From Serratia fonticola (GTDB lineage: Bacteria > Pseudomonadota > Gammaproteobacteria > Enterobacterales > Enterobacteriaceae), in contig NZ_CP011254.1 in NCBI RefSeq assembly GCF_001006005.1, positions 4,402,001 to 4,466,000 of the forward strand: a DNA stretch of 64,000 nucleotides, written 5' to 3'. The position numbers and the translations under genes were made by a program. Position 1 is the stretch's first letter, and every line of letters starts with the position of its first letter. The notes beneath the pieces are model-generated. The model was not told where the DNA came from and searched no databases. It saw nothing but the letters and a program-made list of their open reading frames with translations. Positions 19,653 to 26,621 of this stretch are shown piece by piece.

Positions 19653-20341
19653 GTTCACTGCCGTATAGGCAGCTTAGAAACTTAAAGCATACTCAACTAA
19701 CGAGGATAATATGTTCACTGCCGTATAGGCAGCTTAGAAAAGGAATTTTACAGCGCGTTTTTTGTCGAATTCAGTTCACTGCCGTATAGGCAGCTTAGAA
19801 AAGCGTTCTTCTTGTTCTTCTCGCAATAGGCCTGTTCACTGCCGTATAGGCAGCTTAGAAAATAAAGTGTTGCCGTAGCATCAAGGCTTCCCCGTTCACT
19901 GCCGTATAGGCAGCTTAGAAATTGGTCATCATCACAGTCTTTCCCACGACCACGTTCACTGCCGTATAGGCAGCTTAGAAATGAATCAGGTCTGGGTATG
20001 AGCGAACCTGGCCGTTCACTGCCGTATAGGCAGCTTAGAAAAGCGCTGCCAGCAGTGCGGTTACGTATTCTTGGTTCACTGCCGTATAGGCAGCTTAGAA
20101 ACAAGGCGGCCATCAGATCATCTTCTGTTACGCGTTCACTGCCGTATAGGCAGCTTAGAAAAGAGGTGGCGGATGACATTTGCGCACTGCTTGGTTCACT
20201 ACCGTATAGGCAGCTTAGAAAAGCAACGTCTGATGTTCGCAGGTTCCCGTAGCGTTCACTGCCGTACAGGCAGCTTAGAAAAATCACAACCCACTGAGAA
20301 AGAGGAACATATGGTTCACTACCGTACAGGCAGCTTAGAAA
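19653..20341 (+). CRISPR. Type I-F CRISPR array 2 (12 repeats, 11 spacers)
   Basis: Repeats of 28 bases, period 60, with spacer 2 (19741-19773) at 33 bases. Repeats 1-10 carry GTATAGG where arrays 1 and 3 have GTACAGG; the change is in the hairpin loop, so the stem stays intact. Repeat 11 (20254) has the standard form, and repeats 10 and 12 have CTACCG, which breaks one stem pair. Since the variant repeat is at the leader end, it has been copied during recent acquisitions. A possible remnant of an older repeat (GCTGCCTGGCAGCTTA) lies at 20385-20400. Confidence 0.97.
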
Positions 20342-20461
20342 CCACCACATATTCGGTGAGTGGTTTCGCCACACGTAAATTGTTGCTGCCTGGCAGCTTA
20401 CCGACTACGGCCATATAGCCGCATTATTGTGCCAACATATATCCAATCGCACATTCTGTGT

Positions 20462-21484
20462 TTAAATGTTCAAAGCCTGTGAGGGAGAAATGTGGTCAAG
20501 TATTTGTTCTACTCGTTGTTCTACGCCTCCGGTAACGTATAGGAAGGGAATATCACGTCTGGTCAATTCTTCGATATACCATTGCTGTTGTCGTTCACGG
20601 AATGACTCATCCTGGCGTGTGCCGTCCTGATGAAAGACGAAATCGTCAGCACAAAGTATAACGGTATCATAATGTCGACAGGCTAACTCCTCCAGCAAAG
20701 GGTCTGCTCTACCAAACATGGCCAGCGAGTAAAATAACGTTGTCAGCGGAGAAGTATCACAAACTAAATATTGATTTGGGCATGCAGTCATCTCCCATAA
20801 GGTCTGGGTTTGTGCAATATGCAGCATGTCTTCGAAAATCAGATGTCCCTTTCTTTGTTCCCATCGTTCGCGGCCATACTCGCGGAGCGACACCGTGTCC
20901 AGTGCCGCAGCTAATGCCACACTCAAGGTACTCTTGCCTGTAGATTCCCCTCCCAGTATGCAGATGCGGTGGACAAAATGGGCGTACACTTCAGGAGCCA
21001 TCAGGTGTCGATGTTGATGAATGTCCGATCGAATCAGTGTTCCCGATATGGCTTCAGGCCCCAGCTCGCGCATTAGACGTACATGTGAAACCTGCCGTTG
21101 AAAACGAGTGCTGAGCACCTGAGCGAATCCAGGGCCATAATCTTCGGCAGTGAATACGGCTTCAGGAATTATGTTTAGGTGTTGCAGGCACAATGAGGCG
21201 ACAAAATGTCGGTGTGAATCGTCATCACCTTCATTATGTGGCATAGGGCCAATGCCCCAAGTTAAAGCATCCTCGGGTTCTATCACCAGAATGTGTGCTT
21301 GAGGAAAACGGGTCTGCAGATATGCCAGTCGCCTAGCAGGGCCGAAACCGGGGAGTTCAGGTAAGGAATAACTGATAATGACTAACGTCTCACAGGCTTC
21401 AAGTGCGGTGTTAATCAGTATTTCATGGCCATGATGTAATGGTGCAAATTTGCCCACAATTAGCCCAGTAGCAAAGCGTTTCAT
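20462..21484 (-). CDS. NadR-like bifunctional NMN adenylyltransferase / ribosylnicotinamide kinase
   Basis: 340 residues. The N-terminal nucleotidyltransferase domain has GKFAPLHHGH near residue 10 and ISGTLIR near 167; the C-terminal kinase has Walker A GGESTGKST near 188 and the CDTSPLTT block. Together they would turn nicotinamide riboside to NMN and then NAD+. It lacks the N-terminal helix-turn-helix of E. coli NadR, so like the Haemophilus enzyme it should be catalytic only. The start at 21484 shares ATGA with the pnuC stop; an in-frame GTG/ATG further up would lie inside pnuC. It sits between CRISPR arrays 2 and 3, transcribed against them. Confidence 0.88.
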   Translation of the reverse strand: MKRFATGLIVGKFAPLHHGHEILINTALEACETLVIISYSLPELPGFGPARRLAYLQTRFPQAHILVIEPEDALTWGIGPMPHNEGDDDSHRHFVASLCLQHLNIIPEAVFTAEDYGPGFAQVLSTRFQRQVSHVRLMRELGPEAISGTLIRSDIHQHRHLMAPEVYAHFVHRICILGGESTGKSTLSVALAAALDTVSLREYGRERWEQRKGHLIFEDMLHIAQTQTLWEMTACPNQYLVCDTSPLTTLFYSLAMFGRADPLLEELACRHYDTVILCADDFVFHQDGTRQDESFRERQQQWYIEELTRRDIPFLYVTGGVEQRVEQILDHISPSQALNI

Positions 21485-22038
21485 CGAGCTTTGATCTCCC
21501 GACGCCATTGATAAAGGCCGTACCAGGCATTACACCAGAAGATAAGATAGAGGATCGCCGTGATATATAGTCCCCGGGAAGCGTAAAGCGGGACCGCAAT
21601 AGTATTTACCAGCAACCAGACATACCAGCTTTCGATCCTTCTCCCCATCAGCATAAACTGCGCCATGATACTGAATGTCATGATCAGTGAGTCGAGCCAA
21701 GGAGACCAGGCGTTGGTAAAAGTGTGGAGTACGTAGGCATAACAAGAGGATACCAACAAGGCTGCCAGGGCAAAAACGCCAAGTAATTTCCCGGGGGTTT
21801 TACGGATTTGGATTGCTTTACCTTGGTTGCCGGTAAGCCAGTTCACCCAACCTACGATACTGCTGGCAATGAAAAATAGCTGAAGCGTGACATCGGCGTA
21901 GAGCTGGACAGAGAAAAACACCCATCCGTAGAGTACGCAACCCACAATACCGATCCACCAAGTGTGCACATTATTACGAGCAGCCATCCACACCGAGGCG
22001 GCGTAGGTAGTACTTGCTGCTATTTCAATCAAAGGCAT
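21481..22038 (-). CDS. pnuC: PnuC-family nicotinamide riboside transporter
   Basis: 185 residues, all membrane helices, with the family signatures WWIGIVGCVLYGWVFFSV, LYADVTLQLFFIASSIVGWVNW and the closing CNAWYGLYQWRRE. PnuC proteins move nicotinamide riboside by facilitated diffusion, trapped inside by phosphorylation; the kinase is the next gene, overlapping by 4 bases. Shorter than E. coli PnuC (about 240) but within the range for the family. ATG 22038 follows a weak AAGGAATAAATATCA. Confidence 0.9.
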   Translation of the reverse strand: MPLIEIAASTTYAASVWMAARNNVHTWWIGIVGCVLYGWVFFSVQLYADVTLQLFFIASSIVGWVNWLTGNQGKAIQIRKTPGKLLGVFALAALLVSSCYAYVLHTFTNAWSPWLDSLIMTFSIMAQFMLMGRRIESWYVWLLVNTIAVPLYASRGLYITAILYLIFWCNAWYGLYQWRREIKAR

Positions 22039-22423
22039 TGATATTTATTCCTTTAAACACAACGAACTCACCAACGTAGCAAGTTGGCTACTGGATAGTC
22101 TTGGTCTCCCTGTAGGAGACGATAAAGCTGCAATATAAGGGAGTATTTGGCTAGCTAAGTCAATATTGGGGGACTGATTTGTGGGCTTTAGCCACTTCAA
22201 AAATAGCGCAGACTAAGGATCTGTCGCATAAGACGAGTGTTGCATGTTGAGGAGCGCAGCTATACAGGAAGGTTTGAAACCTCCAATGCGGCAGCATCGG
22301 GTAGGGTAGAAATACGACTAATCAGCGATTTTAGTGGACAGATAGACTCGTAATCATTTCACGAAGGGGTATCTACCTCTGGAGTGGGTTGTATCCTGCT
22401 TACCCTAATTTTTGAGCCATTTA
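22039..22423. other. Intergenic region between pnuC and array 3 leader
   Basis: About 385 bases without a gene. Holds the pnuC promoter (minus), a palindrome GTCTCC-CTGTA-GGAGAC at 22104-22120, and a GGTTTGAAACC hairpin near 22270. No NAD riboswitch pattern or tRNA was recognised. Confidence 0.45.
22104..22120. promoter_or_regulatory. Palindrome upstream of pnuC
   Basis: GTCTCC, five bases, GGAGAC, about 70 bases before the pnuC start. It could be an operator for the NAD-salvage operon. It does not resemble the NadR operator I know (TGTTTA/TAAACA). Confidence 0.3.
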
Positions 22424-22530
22424 TAACTCATTGATTTTAAAAACCAGAAAAGGAACGGTGAAAAAAGGGTTTTCTGATAACTATCAGGGTTGTTGTTTAA
22501 TTAACAGTGGATTAGCGATAAGATATAACA
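22424..22530 (+). promoter_or_regulatory. CRISPR array 3 leader with IHF box
   Basis: TAACTCATTGATTTTAAA is identical to leader 1 at the same relative position (box ends 95 bases before repeat 1). GAAAAAAGGGTTTT follows at 22460-22473, TTAGCGATAAGATATAACA precedes the repeat. Array 3 therefore has a full leader although no cas gene is next to it. Confidence 0.74.
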
Positions 22531-23327
22531 GTTCACTGCCGTACAGGCAGCTTAGAAAAGTGCTGCGTCGGTGGCGGGGGTCAAAAGTGAGTTCACTGCC
22601 GTACAGGCAGCTTAGAAAACTAGGCAGGATGCTATTCAACGCCGGAAAAGGTTCACTGCCGTACAGGCAGCTTAGAAAGTTGAATCCCCAGACAGTATTC
22701 AGTCCATTGCGTTCACTGCCGTACAGGCAGCTTAGAAATAAAGAGCTACCTGGGGACATAGATTATAACTGTTCACTGCCGTACAGGCAGCTTAGAAAAA
22801 AGCCAGCGGGGCAGCACACACAGGGGGAGAGTTCACTGCCGTACAGGCAGCTTAGAAAGTGCGCTCGTGCAACCGTTTCGGTAATGCCCCGTTCACTGCC
22901 GTACAGGCAGCTTAGAAACAGTAGTAAACGAATATATGCCGCTGCGACCGGTTCACTGCCGTACAGGCAGCTTAGAAAGGTATTGCGTGACGAATCGGAC
23001 TTCTATGAGGGTTCACTGCCGTACAGGCAGCTTAGAAAATATAAGGCCCACTGGATGGAATGATGAGGCAGTTCACTGCCGTACAGGCAGCTTAGAAAGA
23101 GGCGTAGAGCCAGTTGCATCAAGAAGAAGGTACAGGCAGCTTAGAAACTTCCCGATGCCGTCACGCTTGAGCAACGTAAGTTCACTGCCGTACAGGCAGC
23201 TTAGAAAAGATAGCTCAGCGTAAAGGGATAACGCTCGCGGTTCACTGCCGTACAGGCAGCTTAGAAATCGCGTAACGTTCTGTTTTCAGCATCGGCCTTG
23301 TTCACTGCCGTACAGGCAGCTCAGAAA
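22531..23327 (+). CRISPR. Type I-F CRISPR array 3 (13 full repeats, 1 truncated, 13 spacers)
   Basis: Same repeat as array 1, period 60. Repeats 1-10 are perfect (22531 to 23098). The eleventh (23131-23147) lacks exactly its first 11 bases, yet both neighbouring spacers are 32 bases long. Repeats at 23180 and 23240 are perfect; the last (23300-23327) has CTCAGAAA for CTTAGAAA, marking the old end. Ends at a palindromic terminator. Confidence 0.97.
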
Positions 23328-23328
23328 A

Positions 23329-23350
23329 CAAGGGATTTTAAATCCCTTTT
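23329..23350 (+). terminator. Terminator after CRISPR array 3
   Basis: AAGGGATTT-TA-AATCCCTT followed by TTG, directly after the last repeat. Short U tract, but placement fits the end of the pre-crRNA. Confidence 0.55.
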
Positions 23351-23413
23351 GATTGGCGACAAAATGACTATATCGCTGGTTTTTTAACGGCACAAACTGT
23401 TCGAAACTCTAGT

Positions 23414-23426
23414 TAACCTATTGATA
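23414..23426. promoter_or_regulatory. Isolated leader-like IHF box
   Basis: TAACCTATTGATA matches the IHF consensus on the minus strand and copies the core of leader 2 (TAACCTATTGATT), but no repeat array follows; a palindromic repeat does. Possibly a leftover of a lost array, or chance. Confidence 0.25.
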
Positions 23427-23431
23427 AAAAA

Positions 23432-23457
23432 CGGGCGCAGCATGCAGCGCCCCTACG
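23432..23457 (+). repeat. Dispersed palindromic repeat (REP-like)
   Basis: CGGGCGCAGCATGCAGCGCC and following CCTACG; member of the family at 3731, 25597, 37147, 41234, 63402 and 63476. Confidence 0.65.
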
Positions 23458-23610
23458 TGTGAGGCCGGTGAAGGTTTATCAGCTGTCTTTAAATCCCTTG
23501 TGTCTACCAATATTCATTGCAATGCAGCCAGCACAGAAATCAACTTCGGTTGTTATCGCGAAAGATCCTTTTTGCTACATTCAATGCAAACATTAAAAAG
23601 GAATTTAGAC

Positions 23611-23994
23611 ATGAAAAAACTTGCCTCAGTTTGTCTACTCAGCTTGTTGTTTGCCTCGGCCTGTAGCCCCCACAAAAGCTCCAATACCAAACCCATCGAG
23701 CTAAGGCCAACGGAAGTGGCACCGCTCGTTGATAAACCGCTCATGTACGCTCGTGAAGTTCGGGCAGCCATTCAAAGAAAGCTTTTTATCGAGGATGACT
23801 ATCGCGGTAAAACCTGTGACATCAACATCAAGATGTCTAAAGACGGGAAGGTATATGACTTGCAGGGCAACGGCTATCCTCCGCTGTGTGAAGCTGCGAT
23901 AAAAGCTATCAAAAATGCTGACATCCCCGCTCCATATGACGACGAAACCTACCAGCAATTCAAACAAACAGTGCTTAGCTTCCAACCTGTTTGA
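23611..23994 (+). CDS. Lipoprotein with TolA C-terminal (domain III)-like domain
   Basis: 127 residues. Signal peptide MKKLASVCLLSLLFASAC with a lipobox-like FASAC, then a short polar linker, then about 85 residues that follow the E. coli TolA C-terminal domain: AAIQRKL for the first helix, YRGKTCDINIKMSKDGKVYD for the beta hairpin with the first conserved cysteine, PPLCEAAIKAI with the second, and IPAPYDDETYQQFK to the end. TolA itself is an inner membrane protein with a long helical arm; here only the receptor-like tip is present on a lipid anchor. ATG 23611 follows AAAAAGGAATTT. TolA-III binds TolB, group A colicins and the minor coat protein of filamentous phages. Function of the stand-alone form is not known to me. 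Confidence 0.82.
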   Translation: MKKLASVCLLSLLFASACSPHKSSNTKPIELRPTEVAPLVDKPLMYAREVRAAIQRKLFIEDDYRGKTCDINIKMSKDGKVYDLQGNGYPPLCEAAIKAIKNADIPAPYDDETYQQFKQTVLSFQPV

Positions 23995-24248
23995 GCATCA
24001 GAGGCGGGGAGTCGATAGTCATGGGGGCTGCCTGGAATGAAATTCCGGGGTAAATTCCTAAATGAAGAAGGCAGGCATTACCCATTCAATGATCATGGGT
24101 ATAATCACCGTGTTTGTCATATCCATTCAAACAACGTTCCGAAGTCCTTTGTGGTCTTTGCCGCTATCGAGCCCATTGATATTGATAGCGGTTTTTTTCA
24201 CAGCCATTCCCACGGTATCCCAGCCGACGCAGTTCGTTCCTGGCACTC

Positions 24249-24410
24249 TCAATCTTCGCGTTTACGGAAATAATGTCCACAGTGGGGGCAGATCAGCGTG
24301 ACGTTTTTTTTCACCTTACTGCGATTTTGCGGCGAACTTTTTGCGCATTCAGGGCAGGTGACATCAACGGGGGCGTCACCGAACAGCTTAAAAGCATCAA
24401 AGAAAGACAT
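24249..24410 (-). CDS. Tiny zinc-ribbon protein, unknown function
   Basis: 53 residues from the ATG at 24410 (MSFFDAFKLFG), with two CxxC knuckles, CPEC and CPHCGH, about 25 residues apart and a basic stretch between them (NRSKVKKNVTL). This is a zinc-ribbon layout, suggesting nucleic-acid or protein binding. A GTG at 24473 would give 74 residues; I prefer the ATG because protein-like composition begins there, though GGTGAAAAAG is a weak ribosome site. No family name recognised. Confidence 0.6.
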   Translation of the reverse strand: MSFFDAFKLFGDAPVDVTCPECAKSSPQNRSKVKKNVTLICPHCGHYFRKRED

Positions 24411-24557
24411 CTTTTTCACCGGGTAGAGGTAGGAGGAGTTCAGTGTACCTTTATCGCTCGGTGATAGCTCCACATAGATTGGTAAACCACTGGTAGAGAC
24501 GTGGCTAGTTGCGCGCTAAAAGGGAGTAACAAGTGGGGTGTAGGGGCTAGGGGGCAG

Positions 24558-24623
24558 AAAAAAGCCCCGCAAAAAATGAGGGGCAAACACAACAACACCA
24601 GGGAAATCGTTGATGATTAATCT
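24558..24623 (-). ncRNA. Small RNA candidate with ArcZ seed sequence
   Basis: On the minus strand, GATTTCCCTGGTGTTG (24608 to 24593) equals the conserved pairing region of the Hfq-dependent sRNA ArcZ. It is followed after eight bases by a terminator hairpin GCCCC...GGGGC (24584-24564) and six U, as in processed ArcZ. A -10-like TATAGT lies at 24635-24630, which would start transcription near 24623 and give an RNA of about 65 bases without ArcZ's long 5' part. The flanks are not arcB or elbB, which border arcZ in E. coli, so it would be a second, ArcZ-like gene. No -35 of quality is seen. Confidence 0.55.
24564..24584 (-). terminator. Terminator of the sRNA candidate
   Basis: Read on the minus strand: GCCCC, TCATTTTTTGC, GGGGC, then TTTTTT. 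It can only serve minus-strand transcription, and no minus-strand protein gene lies upstream of it before 24948. Confidence 0.75.
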
Positions 24624-24839
24624 GCTATTACTATATGTTTTTTGAGACGAGAGTTCATCAATAAATTGCTGCATTATTGCAACATTATAGTTAATTAATT
24701 TGTATGTATTTGGCTTTATTCATACGTTTTGTGAATTTGTTCGCTATTTGTGAGCAATAAGTCGGCATGCTGGTTATTTTTTGTTGAATTGATACCTTTG
24801 CGGGTGATTTCTTGCTCCATCACCCCTCCCCAAACGGAA

Positions 24840-24857
24840 TGTGACTTGAATCACATT
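24840..24857. promoter_or_regulatory. Palindrome upstream of the LysE-family gene
   Basis: TGTGACTTGAATCACATT: TGTGA, six bases, TCACA, a full match to the CRP consensus halves. It lies about 90 bases before the start codon, a usual distance for class I activation. Confidence 0.55.
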
Positions 24858-24947
24858 AGGCAGATCCCCTATATTCCCCACCCATAGCGATGTTGTCGTA
24901 TTGCGATGCAGCGGCGCAGAGAGTTTTACATTTATCCGGAGTTGTTG

Positions 24948-25577
24948 ATGGAGTTAACTACGCTTTTGCTTTACGTGATTGCCGTCAGTGCGGTGATGGT
25001 GACGCCTGGCCCTTCCATGCTGTTGGCGCTAAACAATGGTGCAATCCACGGTATGCGTATTGCCAGTTACGGTTTCCTGGGGGCGGTATTGGCCGATTTG
25101 TTGCTGATCGGCGCCGTCGGTTGCGGGCTAGGGGCGTTGTTGCAGGCCTCTGAGCAACTGTTTGCCGTGGTGAAGTGGGGTGGTGCGTTATATCTGGTCT
25201 ACCTGGCCTGGGTGCTGTGGCGAGCGCCGGTAAAGGCTTTAGCGGTAAGCGCTAGCGCCGCCGCGGCGACCGGGAAAACGGCATTCCTGCGTTCCCTGAT
25301 GGTCGGTTTGTCCAACCCTAAGGGTCTGCTGTTTTTCTCGGCCTTTCTGCCGCAGTTTATTCAGCCAGAAAAGCCGATCGCCATGCAATACCTGATCCTG
25401 GCATTGGTCAGCGCGATGATCGACTGCGTGATGATGACGATTTATGCCTACGGCGGCCGCCATGCGATGCGTAAATTCTCGGCGAACGTGATGCGCTGGG
25501 TAAACCGTAGCTGTGCTGGCATGCTTGGCGTGTTGGCCGTAGGTGTTGCGCTTTATCGGCGTAGCGATGTGAGCTAG
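24948..25577 (+). CDS. LysE/RhtB-family amino acid exporter
   Basis: 209 residues, about six membrane helices. The family signature VTPGPSMLLALNNG lies near residue 18, and GLSNPKGLLFFSAFLPQF in the middle; both are hallmarks of RhtB-type exporters of homoserine, threonine or other amino acids. The start at 24948 (MELTTLLLYVIAVSAV) follows CCGGAGTTGTTG; a longer frame from 24906 adds a non-family leader. Stands alone, with a palindromic repeat after it and a perfect CRP-like site before it. Substrate cannot be told from sequence. Confidence 0.9.
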   Translation: MELTTLLLYVIAVSAVMVTPGPSMLLALNNGAIHGMRIASYGFLGAVLADLLLIGAVGCGLGALLQASEQLFAVVKWGGALYLVYLAWVLWRAPVKALAVSASAAAATGKTAFLRSLMVGLSNPKGLLFFSAFLPQFIQPEKPIAMQYLILALVSAMIDCVMMTIYAYGGRHAMRKFSANVMRWVNRSCAGMLGVLAVGVALYRRSDVS

Positions 25578-25596
25578 AACCTGTCGGTTGAATCAG

Positions 25597-25620
25597 CGGG
25601 CGCAGCATGCTGCGCCGCTA
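25597..25620 (+). repeat. Dispersed palindromic repeat (REP-like)
   Basis: CGGGCGCAGCATGCTGCGCC followed by GCTA; lies between two convergent genes. Confidence 0.65.
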
Positions 25621-25634
25621 CTTGGCGAGAATGT

Positions 25635-26282
25635 TTACAGTTTCAGGGAGCTAACCAGCTCCCTTTTTAATAGGTGACTGCCTGTGTTAGCAAAAGAGGA
25701 AAGCTTAGGTATATGACCTACTGACGACTCTGCAGTTGACTCGCAGAGCACATTGCTCCACCTCATAGCGGTAACGTTCGCATCTGATTGGTAGTAGTGC
25801 TGATAGATGTGAAATATATGTACTACGGTAGTCACCGTTAATATAATCACCAGCGCAATTAAAACGTAAGTGATTTTAACTTTGCTCAGAAAATTCTTTT
25901 TCTCTTTACGAGGTAATTCAGGTTCACCCTGATTAATCGCGATCTCTTCAATGGCGACATCACTGGCAATTCTTAACCCTACTTTTGGTATGGTTTCTAT
26001 GATGTTTTTATCAATACCCATGCTCTTGATAATCCGCCGTAGCGTACTCAGGCATTGGTTGAGATTATTATTGCTGGCCTGTAGGCCGTAATCATCCCAC
26101 ACTTTTTGCAGAAGCACTTCTCTCTCAACAATTTCTCCTTTATTTTTAATAAGAAAGGAGAAAAGTCGAGCTGCAGATGAGGAAATGGTGACGATTTCTT
26201 CCTGAACTTCCTGATGATAAAAACCGACGCTATTCGGGCAGAAAAGGACATCTCCTTCGATGAGATATTGGGGCTTTGTCAT
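25635..26282 (-). CDS. Membrane-anchored winged-helix regulator (ToxR/CadC type)
   Basis: 215 residues. An N-terminal OmpR-type winged helix (about 20-110: ISSSAARLFSFLIKNKGEIVEREVLLQKVWDD, then NNLNQCLSTLRRIIK as recognition helix and the GLRIASDV wing), a linker, one membrane helix (VLIALVIILTVTTVVHIFHIY, about 133-153), and a roughly 60-residue periplasmic tail with a single cysteine. This is the layout of one-component membrane regulators such as ToxR and CadC. Such genes often control adhesins or envelope stress; no direct target is evident here. AT-rich relative to its neighbours. Confidence 0.85.
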   Translation of the reverse strand: MTKPQYLIEGDVLFCPNSVGFYHQEVQEEIVTISSSAARLFSFLIKNKGEIVEREVLLQKVWDDYGLQASNNNLNQCLSTLRRIIKSMGIDKNIIETIPKVGLRIASDVAIEEIAINQGEPELPRKEKKNFLSKVKITYVLIALVIILTVTTVVHIFHIYQHYYQSDANVTAMRWSNVLCESTAESSVGHIPKLSSFANTGSHLLKRELVSSLKL

Positions 26283-26621
26283 GTTGATTCACTCCATGTC
26301 AGACAGTGCAATTAACTTAATTAACGTTAATCCTAAGTCTCATAATATTGTTTTTTTGGCGGTAGAGCAACAAAGAAACAATATAAAATATAGTGGAATC
26401 AACAAATTCCAGTTTAAAATCCGCTCTATTTCATAACGGCAGTTATTAATATTAAGTAAATGGTCTGTAAAATATTAAACGGTATTTAATAAAAATTAAG
26501 ATCGCTAACTTACTGATAATTTTGCTAAACAAAGGTTCTAACTAGTCCGACCTGTAAGAATCAGCCTAGTTAGAAAAATGTATCAATTTAAGTAGCAGAT
26601 TTGTGCGGAGGCAGCGTTGAA
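26283..26621. other. Intergenic region before puuB 3' end
   Basis: About 340 bases, strongly AT-rich, no gene. Promoter region of the ToxR-like regulator. In E. coli puuE follows puuB; nothing resembling it is here. Confidence 0.5.

Larger units (their letters stand above)
24474..24947. other. Intergenic region with an sRNA candidate
   Basis: About 470 bases without a protein gene. Contains the minus-strand sRNA candidate at 24558-24623, AT-rich sequence around 24660-24800, and the promoter region of the lysE-family gene (TGTGACTTGAATCACATT at 24840-24857 is a near-palindrome that resembles a CRP or FNR-type site). Confidence 0.5.

Noticed and set aside
20385..20400. Additional thirteenth repeat of array 2
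   Set aside because: GCTGCCTGGCAGCTTA resembles the repeat stem, but spacing and the rest of the unit are lost; noted only as a possible relic.
22039..22423. NAD riboswitch upstream of pnuC
   Set aside because: I could not fit the conserved elements of either known NAD-II (pnuC motif) or NAD-I riboswitches.
8605..23327. Self-targeting spacers or an anti-CRISPR gene within the window
   Set aside because: No spacer was seen by eye to match another part of the window, and no acr/aca-like small gene pair with a helix-turn-helix partner was found. A proper search of all 66 spacers against the full genome was not possible.
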